DNA of 5,600 bases from JBOGED01 sp050743625 (lineage in GTDB: Bacteria > Actinomycetota > Nitriliruptoria > Euzebyales > Egibacteraceae), in contig JBOGED010000268.1 of the NCBI GenBank assembly GCA_050743625.1, positions 1-5,600 on the forward strand, given 5' to 3'. A program made the position numbers and the translations under genes. The notes below the pieces were generated by a model. That model was given only the letters and a program-made list of their open reading frames with translations. It had not been told where the DNA came from and made no database searches. The first letter of the stretch is position 1, and the number at the start of each line of letters is the position of its first letter. This document shows, piece after piece, positions 1-5,600 of the stretch.

Positions 1-1
1 C

Positions 2-568
2 CTCGCGCGTGTGGTCGTGGGCGGGATCCTTGGGGTCACGCCGGCCAACGTACGAGTCGACCGGACGTGCCGCCGTTGTGGCGCGGCCCATGGGAAACCC
101 CAGGTCACAGGGGTAGAGCTGTCCGTCTCGCACGCGGGAGAGCGCGTGGTCGTCGCCGTCAGCCCAAGCCAGGCGCTGGGAGTGGACGTCGAACGGATCG
201 CGAGGTTCGACGATGGCTTGAGTCAAGGGCTGGTCGCCACGGTGCTGACCTCGCGCGAGCAGGAGGAGCTGCGCGGCAGCGTGGGTGGCGAGGATCCGCA
301 AGGCTTCCTGCGTTACTGGGTACGCAAGGAGGCCGTGGTGAAGGCGACCGGGGACGGGCTGCTGTTGCCGCTGCGCACCTTCGCGGTCTCGGCACCGGCG
401 GCACCGGCGCGCGTGCTCTCCTCGCCCGCGAACCCGGCCGTGCCCGCGGATCTCACCTTGCGGGACATCCCGTGCGCCACCGGCTACGTCGCCGCGCTCG
501 CCGTCATTGGCCCGGCCGGGCCGATCGAGGAGCGCGACGGCAGCGCCCTACTCGCGAGCTTGGCCTAG
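2..568 (+). CDS. Sfp-type 4'-phosphopantetheinyl transferase, 5' partial
   Basis: The family moves the 4'-phosphopantetheine arm of coenzyme A onto a conserved Ser of acyl or peptidyl carrier proteins in the cytoplasm. Counting residues from the GTG at position 11, I see the C-x-x-C-G-x-x-H-G-K-P segment (20-30), the S-V-S-H-A-G-E strand (38-44), the metal-binding G-V-D-V-E (D59, E61) and the W-V-R-K-E-A-V-V-K helix (W103, K106, E107, K111), followed by a G-D-G-L-L-L-P-L turn. These are the hallmark motifs in the right order. The frame stays open to the window edge, and the codons before position 11 read L-A-R, which fits the helix that normally precedes this point. The GTG at 11 is therefore probably internal, and about 40-60 N-terminal residues lie outside the window (family usually 220-250 residues). 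The stop is TAG at 566-568. It converges with hisS and overlaps its last 21 bases. Its carrier-protein substrate cannot be told from here. Confidence 0.9.
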   Translation, partial: LARVVVGGILGVTPANVRVDRTCRRCGAAHGKPQVTGVELSVSHAGERVVVAVSPSQALGVDVERIARFDDGLSQGLVATVLTSREQEELRGSVGGEDPQGFLRYWVRKEAVVKATGDGLLLPLRTFAVSAPAAPARVLSSPANPAVPADLTLRDIPCATGYVAALAVIGPAGPIEERDGSALLASLA

Positions 569-1900
569 AAGGTAGCCCCGGACCAGGCCGACGACGTCGC
601 CGGGCGCGGCGGAGACGGCGTCACCGCTGGCCATGTCCTTGATCCGCACTGTGTGATCCTCGTCCACGGTGAGTACCACCGCCGCCTGCCTCGAGTCGGC
701 GTACCGCATCTGTTTCTTGTGCGGGCGAGGCACCGGGTACAGCTCGACCCGCGCGCTCAGCTCCCGCCGGACGGCGGTTGCGGTGCGGACGGCCAGCGCG
801 GTCAGGCTCTCGCTTCGCGGGTGGGCCACCAGCACGAACGGGGGGATCTCGCCCAGCGCCCCGCCGATCCCTCCCACGCCGAGCGCCCCGACCAGCCGGC
901 TGATCCCGATCGACCCGCCGACGCCGGGCAGGCGCGTAGTGGTGTAGAGCCCGGCCAGGTCGTCGTACCGGCCGCCGGAGGACACACTGCCGATCTCTGG
1001 CGCGGCGCGCAGCGCCGTCTCGTAGACCATGCCCGTGTAGTAGGCGAGCCCCCGGGCGATCGACGGGTCAAAGCTCAACCGCGACGGCGGCACCTCCGCC
1101 GCGTCGAGCAGTTCGAAAACCTCGCGCAAGCTCTCGAGCGCCTCGTCTCCACTGCCGTGACCCCGAACAATCTCATGAACGGCCTCGAACCTCGCCTGCG
1201 TGGTCGGCAGCTCACCGATCGAGAGGAACTCTAGGATCGCGGCGACCTGCTTGTCCTCCAAGCCACCCGCTTGCAGCTCGGCCTCCACGCCCTCCGCGCC
1301 GATCTTCTCGAGCTTGTCGATGCTCCGCAGGGTATCGAGGCGGCGATCGAGGACGCCGAGGCGGGAAAAGAACGCGTCCAGCAGGCGGCGGTCGTTGACG
1401 CGGATGAGGATCTCGCCGACGTTCAGGCGATCCAACGTCGCGTGCACGAGCTGGAGGATCTCCGCGTCGACCACCGGGCCGACCGCGCCGATGACATCCG
1501 CGTCGCACTGGATCAGCTCGCGGTAGCGCCCTCGCTGCGGGCGGTCGCCTCTCCAGACCAGCCCGATGCTCGCCGCCTTGAACGGGAAGGACAGCACGCC
1601 CTCGTGCTCCGCGACATACCGGGCGAGCGGGACGGTGAGGTCGTAGCGCAGCGCGACCTGGCGCCCCCCCTGGTCCTGGAACTCGAACAACCCGGCGTCG
1701 GATTCCTCGCCGCCCTTGCCTTTGAGGATCTCGACGTACTCCAGCGCCGGCGTCGAGATCGGCTGGAAGCCGAAGCTTAGGAACGTGTCCTCGATCCTGC
1801 GCAGCAGCACGCCGCGCAGCAACGCCTCGTCGGGCAACAGGTCGTTGAAGCCTCTCAGCGTGCGGGGGGTGATGATCCCGCGCGCCTGCTCGTCCGTCAC
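548..1900 (-). CDS. hisS: Histidyl-tRNA synthetase (class IIa)
   Basis: This cytoplasmic enzyme charges tRNA-His with histidine using ATP. The protein has 450 residues, close to the usual 420-460. Visible landmarks are: L-R-G-F-N-D-L-L-P near the start (15-23); motif 1 (about 37-54, ending in S-T-P); the R-Y-D-L-T histidine/ATP loop (85-89); motif 2, W-R-G-D-R-P-Q-R-G-R-Y-R (116-127), followed by Q131 and D135; the HisA signature R-G-L-A-Y-Y-T-G (283-290); S-S-G-G-R-Y-D-D-L (307-315); motif 3, G-G-S-I-G-I-S-R-L (328-336, Arg335); and a C-terminal anticodon-binding domain (about 354-445, with K-K-Q-M-R-Y-A at 395-401). The intact HisA block and anticodon domain argue against the HisZ paralogue. 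The GTG start at 1900-1898 is chosen because AAGGAG sits 7 bases upstream. R-Y-D-L-T places it in the eukaryote/archaea-like class rather than the R-P-E-G-T class of E. coli. The usual Asp of R-G-L-D-Y-Y is Ala here. Its stop (548-550) lies inside the convergent transferase gene. Confidence 0.96.
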   Translation of the reverse strand: MTDEQARGIITPRTLRGFNDLLPDEALLRGVLLRRIEDTFLSFGFQPISTPALEYVEILKGKGGEESDAGLFEFQDQGGRQVALRYDLTVPLARYVAEHEGVLSFPFKAASIGLVWRGDRPQRGRYRELIQCDADVIGAVGPVVDAEILQLVHATLDRLNVGEILIRVNDRRLLDAFFSRLGVLDRRLDTLRSIDKLEKIGAEGVEAELQAGGLEDKQVAAILEFLSIGELPTTQARFEAVHEIVRGHGSGDEALESLREVFELLDAAEVPPSRLSFDPSIARGLAYYTGMVYETALRAAPEIGSVSSGGRYDDLAGLYTTTRLPGVGGSIGISRLVGALGVGGIGGALGEIPPFVLVAHPRSESLTALAVRTATAVRRELSARVELYPVPRPHKKQMRYADSRQAAVVLTVDEDHTVRIKDMASGDAVSAAPGDVVGLVRGYLLGQARE

Positions 1901-1907
1901 GTGTGTG

Positions 1908-1913
1908 CTCCTT
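1908..1913 (-). promoter_or_regulatory. Ribosome binding site of hisS
   Basis: On the minus strand this reads AAGGAG, seven bases before the GTG at 1900-1898. It fixes the non-ATG start of hisS. Confidence 0.8.
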
Positions 1914-1941
1914 GCGTCGCGCTACTACGGAGGTACGCGGG

Positions 1942-1947
1942 ACGATA
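1942..1947 (-). promoter_or_regulatory. Possible -10 element before hisS
   Basis: The 67-base gap between the membrane hydrolase stop and hisS contains TATCGT on the minus strand. This fits the TAnnnT pattern of the main actinobacterial sigma factor and lies about 42 bases before the start codon. No convincing -35 hexamer is present 16-18 bases upstream, so it could be chance. I see no terminator hairpin with a T-run, no leader peptide and no room for a T-box in this gap. Read-through from the hydrolase gene is therefore equally possible. Confidence 0.25.
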
Positions 1948-1967
1948 CCGGGCCGGCGCGGCTGAGG

Positions 1968-4277
1968 CTACGTGACGGGTGCCGGTTGCCGACGGGTGAC
2001 TCCCAGCATCTGGCAGAGCGCTGATCTGGCGGTGTCGTAGTCCGACTCGAGGTCGTACGAGGAGTGCCAGAACGGACCCTCGGGGTCGTCATCGGGGAGG
2101 GGCCCGCGATCCACGGCGTCCCAGTTCCTGTCGGGGTCGACGTGCGGTGATGGCCCGATCGGCCCTCCGATTGGGTCGCTTTGCCGGTACAGGTTGCGCC
2201 AACGAACGGGCTCTTTGGGATCGCCGGCACCCAGGCACGCCCCCAGCTCGTCCAGGCATGCCGAGGAGAACATCGCCGGGTAGAACTCGACGTAGAGGCG
2301 CCGGAGCGGAGAGCCGTAGGTGAGCAGCGCCAGCCGGGCCAGCTGCGGCCTCGGCGTCGCCAAGATGGCGGCCGCCGCCAGGACGGTGCCCTGGCTATGT
2401 GGGGCGAGCAGCATCCGGCGGTCTGACGCCGCCAACTCGCTCTTGAGGAGATGCGTCAGGTCGGTCACGGCCCGATCGGAGTACGTCGGGGGCGTGAACG
2501 GGTGGAACCACCGCGGCCAGAACGTCCCCACATCCCACAGGATGCCGATGCCACGCCGGGCGTCACGCCCACGGACGCCCGCGTACATCCGGGTCAGGAC
2601 CAGGCCCAACGGCAGGACCAACGTGACCAGCTGCGCGAGCTCGAGGAACGTGCCCGGGGGGAAGGGGAAGCCGAGGTCACTCAAGAACCGGAGCACCGGC
2701 CGGATCACCAGGGCCGCGGAGACCACTGCCAGGAGCAGCGCGCCGATGCCTTTCGCGGTCACTGTACGGACGGAGACGACCGCGAGGCCACCCACGATGA
2801 TCAGCAGCGGGATAAGGAGAAACGCCGAGGCGGCAACACCCCCCGGACCACCGCCTGACCACCCGAGCATGCTTGCGAGAGCGACCACGCCGAGCACCAA
2901 AAGCGCGCGGATCACCAGGCAGCGCGTGAGCCACGACGCCTCTGCCGTCACCGCGCGGACCGCGACCATGGGCCGCGCAGGTGTCTCCAGAGGCACCCGG
3001 CGGTACTCCACGATTAGGCGGATCAGCGCCTCCCACAGCACCAGGCCGAGCAGCAACGAGAAGCCGATCGCGAGCTCGGGAACGACCCCGTTCGCCGCCA
3101 CACAGCCGACGCAGTCCCGGTTGATCAGGCCCTCGGCCAACAGGGCCTGGCCCGCGCCCAACGCGGCGCCGGTCGAGGCGCCTATCACCAGCAACGCCGA
3201 CGCGTTCCACGCCGCGCGGCGCGGGATGCCACTGCCGTCTGGACCCTGTGTGCAACCCGACTGACCCCGCCGCCACAGCAGGATCGCGAGCGCCGAGAGG
3301 CCCAGTGCGACGAGCATGCCCGCTCCACGGACCGCGGGCAGGGAGGGAGCCGAAGGCGGCACCGCCCACAGCCACGCCGCGGCACCGATCACGAGGGGGC
3401 CCTCGACCGAGCAGACGACGTAGCGGATACACGGGGTCAACCAGGCTGGGCCGTGACCATCCTCCCTCAGCGTAAGCACCGCGAGCAGGGCTACCGGTAA
3501 CGCCGCCGCCAGGAGCGAGAGCCACCTCCACGGCGAGGCCCACAGCGCCACCGTCGCGATCGCTCCCCACGCCGCAGCCAGATGCAGGCGGTGCAGCCGC
3601 CGCACGATGCCGGGGTGGCTCCACAGGTGCGCCTGCCGGGTGTGCAGCCAGGCCGACCCGAACGGGTCGACGTCGTCGTACTTCCACGAATCCTCCAATG
3701 CGCGATGAACCCATTGGGGATCGTCGGCTTCAGCCTGCTTGCGAGGCCTCGGCCGGGTCCACACCGCCAGCAGCCAGACCACCCCGGCGGTCGCCAGCAC
3801 TCCGAGGCCAAGCCAGTAGCTGGGCCAGGACCGGGAGCGCATCAACCACTGGTACGCGACCAGGTCAGCGCTCACGAGGTACACGAACAGGGCGAACACC
3901 AAAGTGACAAGGACTCCTGCCACCCGGACCCCGAGCGCGTCGACCCGCACGCTCCACGGCCGCGACCCGCCCGGCGCGTCGTCGGGCACGCTGGCCTTCG
4001 CCGAGGACAGCAGCATCCATCCCGCCACGTTGGCGAACATGAACGGCACGAGCAGCAGGTACAGCGCGGTGTACCACTTGCCCGAGGTCAGCGAGCTCCA
4101 CGAGTACGCACGCCAGTCCTCTCCGACAAGCGGGGCGCGGTAGATCTCGGCGTCGAGGTTGCATTCGCAGTCCCGATCGGTCCGCCTCGCCGCCGTCCGC
4201 AGCGTGGAGTCTGGGGTCGTCCCCGCTACCCCGTGAACCCGCACTTCGTGGTACAACCCTGCCCCAAGCCGACCCAT
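1968..4277 (-). CDS. Multi-pass membrane protein with split alpha/beta-hydrolase domain
   Basis: The product has 769 residues and an unknown substrate. The N-terminus holds E-V-R-V-H-G-V-A-G-T (11-20), which resembles the His-Gly oxyanion strand of lipase-like hydrolases. About 13 hydrophobic stretches follow (near 69-91, 118-140, 154-173, 233-250, 252-270, 285-305, 318-335, 358-385, 398-423, 451-472, 482-503, 508-530, 547-565). A soluble C-terminal part carries W-D-V-G-T-F-W-P-R-W (581-590), the nucleophile elbow P-H-S-Q-G-T (Ser628), L-L-T-Y-G-S-P (651-657), W-R-N-L-Y-R-Q-S-D-P-I-G-G (Asp701 a candidate acid) and F-W-H-S-S-Y (His738 a candidate base). This order fits a Ser-Asp-His hydrolase. 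Roles are inferred from motif positions. The ATG at 4277-4275 is preferred over an upstream in-frame extension because GGGAGG lies six bases before it and homologous-looking sequence begins here. One rare TTA Leu codon lies at 3500-3498. The gene is divergent from the membrane gene at 4385 and may be co-transcribed with hisS. Confidence 0.82.
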   Translation of the reverse strand: MGRLGAGLYHEVRVHGVAGTTPDSTLRTAARRTDRDCECNLDAEIYRAPLVGEDWRAYSWSSLTSGKWYTALYLLLVPFMFANVAGWMLLSSAKASVPDDAPGGSRPWSVRVDALGVRVAGVLVTLVFALFVYLVSADLVAYQWLMRSRSWPSYWLGLGVLATAGVVWLLAVWTRPRPRKQAEADDPQWVHRALEDSWKYDDVDPFGSAWLHTRQAHLWSHPGIVRRLHRLHLAAAWGAIATVALWASPWRWLSLLAAALPVALLAVLTLREDGHGPAWLTPCIRYVVCSVEGPLVIGAAAWLWAVPPSAPSLPAVRGAGMLVALGLSALAILLWRRGQSGCTQGPDGSGIPRRAAWNASALLVIGASTGAALGAGQALLAEGLINRDCVGCVAANGVVPELAIGFSLLLGLVLWEALIRLIVEYRRVPLETPARPMVAVRAVTAEASWLTRCLVIRALLVLGVVALASMLGWSGGGPGGVAASAFLLIPLLIIVGGLAVVSVRTVTAKGIGALLLAVVSAALVIRPVLRFLSDLGFPFPPGTFLELAQLVTLVLPLGLVLTRMYAGVRGRDARRGIGILWDVGTFWPRWFHPFTPPTYSDRAVTDLTHLLKSELAASDRRMLLAPHSQGTVLAAAAILATPRPQLARLALLTYGSPLRRLYVEFYPAMFSSACLDELGACLGAGDPKEPVRWRNLYRQSDPIGGPIGPSPHVDPDRNWDAVDRGPLPDDDPEGPFWHSSYDLESDYDTARSALCQMLGVTRRQPAPVT

Positions 4278-4283
4278 CGCGCG

Positions 4284-4289
4284 CCTCCC
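4284..4289 (-). promoter_or_regulatory. Ribosome binding site of the membrane hydrolase gene
   Basis: The minus strand reads GGGAGG, followed by six bases and the ATG at 4277-4275. It selects this start over an in-frame extension that would add 95 low-complexity, Arg-rich residues and run into the divergent gene. Confidence 0.75.
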
Positions 4290-4314
4290 GTCCTCTACCC
4301 TTGCCCATAGGAGT

Positions 4315-4357
4315 AGCGGGACCCCGCTCCCGATACGGGTCGAGCGAGGAATCTCGC
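4315..4357. repeat. Three consecutive short inverted repeats
   Basis: Three perfect palindromic units lie almost end to end. They are AGCGGG-ac-CCCGCT (4315-4328), CCCG-ata-CGGG (4329-4339) and GCGAG-gaat-CTCGC (4344-4357). They sit between the two divergent genes, where a repressor or activator operator would be expected. In DNA this rich in G and C, short palindromes are also common by chance, so the regulatory reading is inference. Confidence 0.4.
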
Positions 4358-4370
4358 GCGACCGCGACAT

Positions 4371-4375
4371 GGAGG
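4371..4375 (+). promoter_or_regulatory. Ribosome binding site deciding the TTG start at 4385
   Basis: GGAGG is followed by nine bases and then TTG at 4385-4387. There is no ATG or GTG in frame between here and the upstream TTG at 4301, and that codon lacks a Shine-Dalgarno sequence. This site therefore decides the start. Confidence 0.7.
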
Positions 4376-4384
4376 GTAGCCGAG

Positions 4385-5035
4385 TTGACCACCGAGCCTG
4401 CTCCCCGTTTCCGTATTGGCGACGCGATCTCGTTCGGGTGGTCGGCGTTCTGGCGGAACATCGGCCCGCTCGTCCTCTTTGCCCTGATAACCCTTTTAGT
4501 GAGCGCGGCCTTGGCGGCGCCGCAGTTCGTCGCTCCTGAGAGCCTCGACGAGCCCGCGCCACTATTAGCCCTGAACCTCTTGAACTTCTTGGTGAATTCG
4601 CTGATCGCGATGGGCTGGCTCAAGATCACGCTGGACATCGTCGACCATCGCCCCGTGAGCGCCAACGGCGTGCTCGACGCCTACCGCCTGTTCGTGCCGT
4701 ATGTGATCGGCGCGCTCCTCTACACCCTCATGGTGACGATCGGGTTCATCCTCCTCATCGTGCCCGGCATCGTGCTCGTCCTCACGTTCACGTACTACGG
4801 CTACGCCATCGTCGACCGCCGGAGCGACGGCCCGATCGCGGGCCTCCGCCGCAGCGCTCAGATCACCAGAGGTGAGCGCTGGCACTTGCTCGGCCTCGGG
4901 ATCGTCTTGATCTTGCTCAACATTGCCGGTCTGCTGGTCCTCATCGTGGGCGTGCTCGTCACCGCGGGGATCAGCGCGCTCGCATGGGCCTACGTCTACC
5001 GCCAACTCGACGCCACCGCCGCCCCGGCCCAGTGA
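4385..5035 (+). CDS. Multi-pass integral membrane protein, function unknown
   Basis: This 216-residue protein starts at TTG, supported by GGAGG nine bases upstream. The first 26 residues are polar (R-F-R-I-G-D-A-I-S-F-G-W near 8-19). About six hydrophobic helices follow, near 27-46, 60-80, 104-120, 118-139, 167-187 and 184-208. Between the fourth and fifth lies a polar stretch with a V-D-R-R-S-D-G-P motif (143-150) and R-R-S-A-Q-I-T-R-G-E (155-164). The layout, with L-I-V-P-G-I-V at the helix turn (124-130), a Ser/Thr-Gly segment and a final helix ending Y-V-Y-R-Q-L, is common in small uncharacterised bacterial membrane proteins of the DUF975/YciC-like kind. I assign resemblance only, not function. 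There is no signal peptide, enzyme motif or transport signature. Two Leu codons are the rare TTA (4496-4498, 4565-4567). It is divergent from the membrane hydrolase gene and ends 13 bases before the convergent SDR remnant. Confidence 0.82.
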   Translation: MTTEPAPRFRIGDAISFGWSAFWRNIGPLVLFALITLLVSAALAAPQFVAPESLDEPAPLLALNLLNFLVNSLIAMGWLKITLDIVDHRPVSANGVLDAYRLFVPYVIGALLYTLMVTIGFILLIVPGIVLVLTFTYYGYAIVDRRSDGPIAGLRRSAQITRGERWHLLGLGIVLILLNIAGLLVLIVGVLVTAGISALAWAYVYRQLDATAAPAQ

Positions 5036-5048
5036 GCCGTGGCCTTGC

Positions 5049-5578
5049 TCATCGGTAGTCCTCCGGGTTGGCGTCCGCGCGAGAGCCCTCGAGCACGTCG
5101 GCGCGGTACTTGCCCCAGTCTGGCCGGGAGCCGTCGATGTCGGTGAAGCCGTATTCCCCGGCCAGCTGCCATGACGACAACACCTGCCCGTTCCATCGTG
5201 CGACGTCCGGGTCCGCGGCGAGCGCGGCGACCGCCCGGCCTACGTAATGCGGCGTCTCGGAGATCGCGAAGTGCGGGTCCTTGGCGACCGCGTCCCGCCA
5301 CGTCGGCTCGGTCACAGAGAAGTTCTCCAGCATGGCCTCGGAGCGCAGGAACCCCGGCGCAGGGCCTCCACCTCGACGGGTTTCGTATAGTCGCAGCGCA
5401 CTGCGATGCCACGGCCACCCGCCGAGGAGACCAACTCGGCGGTCTCCTCGATGGTCTCTGGCCGCCCCATTGGCGAGGCGGCGTCACGGGTGGACCGGCC
5501 GGTCACGTACACCGTCGCCCCGAGCGCGCCGAGTTCGACCGCGACACCGCGCGTCGGTGTGCCCACCCCCCGCACCAT
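5049..5578 (-). pseudogene. DHRS1-like short-chain dehydrogenase/reductase, internally deleted and frameshifted
   Basis: Two fragments of one SDR protein lie in different frames. The upstream fragment (from about 5578 to 5363) has G-A-T-V-Y-V-T-G-R-S-T and R-P-E-T-I-E-E-T-A-E-L-V, followed by A-V-R-C-D, which is the NAD(P)-binding first half. The downstream fragment (from about 5360 to the TGA at 5051-5049) begins A-P-G-F-L-R-S-E-A-M-L and continues with S-E-T-P-H-Y-V-G-R-A-V-A-A-L-A and Y-G-F-T-D-I-D-G, the C-terminal third of the DHRS1-like family. The join lies near 5355-5366. From family knowledge, about 110-130 residues are missing, including the N-N-A strand, the catalytic Ser and the Tyr-x-x-x-Lys. 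The halves are in frames that differ, so no fusion protein is made. The Gly-rich loop expected before V-A-V-E-L-G is also altered (R-G-V-G-T-P-T-R-G). The original 5' end is not clear and may extend to the window edge. A sequencing or assembly error could imitate the frame change, but not easily the lost middle. Confidence 0.75.
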
Positions 5579-5600
5579 TATCGACGCCCTCCCCGAACAG

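Larger units (their letters stand above)
4278..4384. promoter_or_regulatory. Divergent intergenic control region
   Basis: These 107 bases separate the start codons of two divergently transcribed membrane-protein genes, so promoters for both should lie here. I cannot assign convincing -35/-10 pairs. TACCCT at 4296-4301 (+) matches TAnnnT but has no -35 partner. TAGAGG on the minus strand at 4292-4297 is a weak candidate and very close to the ribosome binding site. The most visible structure is a series of three short inverted repeats, listed separately. Confidence 0.4.

Noticed and set aside
509..522. A perfect 14-base palindrome GGCCCGGCCGGGCC inside the transferase gene, 26 bases past the hisS stop, as a hisS terminator.
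   Set aside because: It has no loop and no following T-run, it is composed only of G and C, and it is explained by coding sequence (G-P-A-G-P).
653..1234. Long plus-strand frames antisense to hisS.
   Set aside because: The products are low-complexity and Arg-rich without motifs. hisS motifs on the other strand explain the region.
1901..1967. A T-box or attenuator leader before hisS.
   Set aside because: The gap is only 67 bases, with no T-box core, no His-rich leader peptide and no terminator/antiterminator stems.
1974..1998. Direct repeat GACGGGTG at 1974 and 1991.
   Set aside because: It is eight bases in GC-rich coding sequence at the end of the hydrolase gene, so chance is sufficient.
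2677..3714. A 345-residue open frame on the minus strand in another phase of the hydrolase gene.
   Set aside because: It is Arg/Gly/Pro-rich, has no domain and lies entirely within a well-supported gene. This is typical of shadow frames in GC-rich DNA.
4301..4384. Upstream TTG start at 4301 for the small membrane protein.
   Set aside because: No Shine-Dalgarno sequence precedes it and the added residues are not membrane-protein-like, whereas TTG at 4385 has GGAGG nine bases upstream.
4278..4562. A 95-residue N-terminal extension of the membrane hydrolase reading frame.
   Set aside because: It is Arg-rich, low in recognisable structure, overlaps the divergent membrane gene, and a good GGGAGG site marks the ATG at 4277-4275.
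5049..5333. A separate 94-residue gene starting at the ATG at 5333.
   Set aside because: The SDR similarity continues upstream of this ATG (A-P-G-F-L-R-S-E-A), and GAGG only two bases before the ATG is too close. It is the C-terminal part of the broken SDR gene.
5312..5578. A separate 88-residue gene.
   Set aside because: Its last dozen or so residues are an out-of-frame reading of the SDR C-terminal part. It is the N-terminal part of the same pseudogene.

Overview
The window is GC-rich (roughly two-thirds G+C by eye). It carries a Sfp-type phosphopantetheinyl transferase, a DHRS1-like short-chain dehydrogenase and very large membrane proteins with GTG/TTG starts and GGAGG-type ribosome binding sites. 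Together these suggest a chromosome of a high-GC actinobacterium. I cannot name a genus. There are no RNA genes, CRISPR arrays, insertion sequences or origins.

Layout from left to right. (1) Positions 2-568, + strand: the 3' part of a Sfp-type 4'-phosphopantetheinyl transferase gene, whose beginning lies outside the window. (2) Positions 548-1900, - strand: a complete histidyl-tRNA synthetase gene (hisS). It converges on the transferase gene and overlaps it by 21 bases at the stop codons. (3) Positions 1968-4277, - strand: a 769-residue protein with about 13 membrane segments and a split alpha/beta-hydrolase domain. It lies 67 bases upstream of hisS in the same direction, so the two may be co-transcribed. 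(4) Positions 4278-4384: a divergent intergenic region with three back-to-back short inverted repeats. (5) Positions 4385-5035, + strand: a 216-residue multi-pass membrane protein that starts at TTG. (6) Positions 5049-5578, - strand: the wreck of an SDR oxidoreductase gene. Its N-terminal and C-terminal parts are recognisable, but the middle third, including the catalytic Tyr-x-x-x-Lys, is missing and the two halves are out of frame.

How the genes relate: the two central membrane genes are transcribed away from each other and probably share a control region. hisS is a housekeeping or second-copy tRNA synthetase with no visible functional link to the membrane hydrolase beyond orientation. The transferase activates carrier proteins of fatty-acid, polyketide or peptide synthesis, but no such synthase is in view.

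The points most worth a second look are the hydrolase, whose oxyanion-type His-Gly strand and nucleophile Ser are separated by about 600 residues of membrane domain, and the decayed SDR gene.
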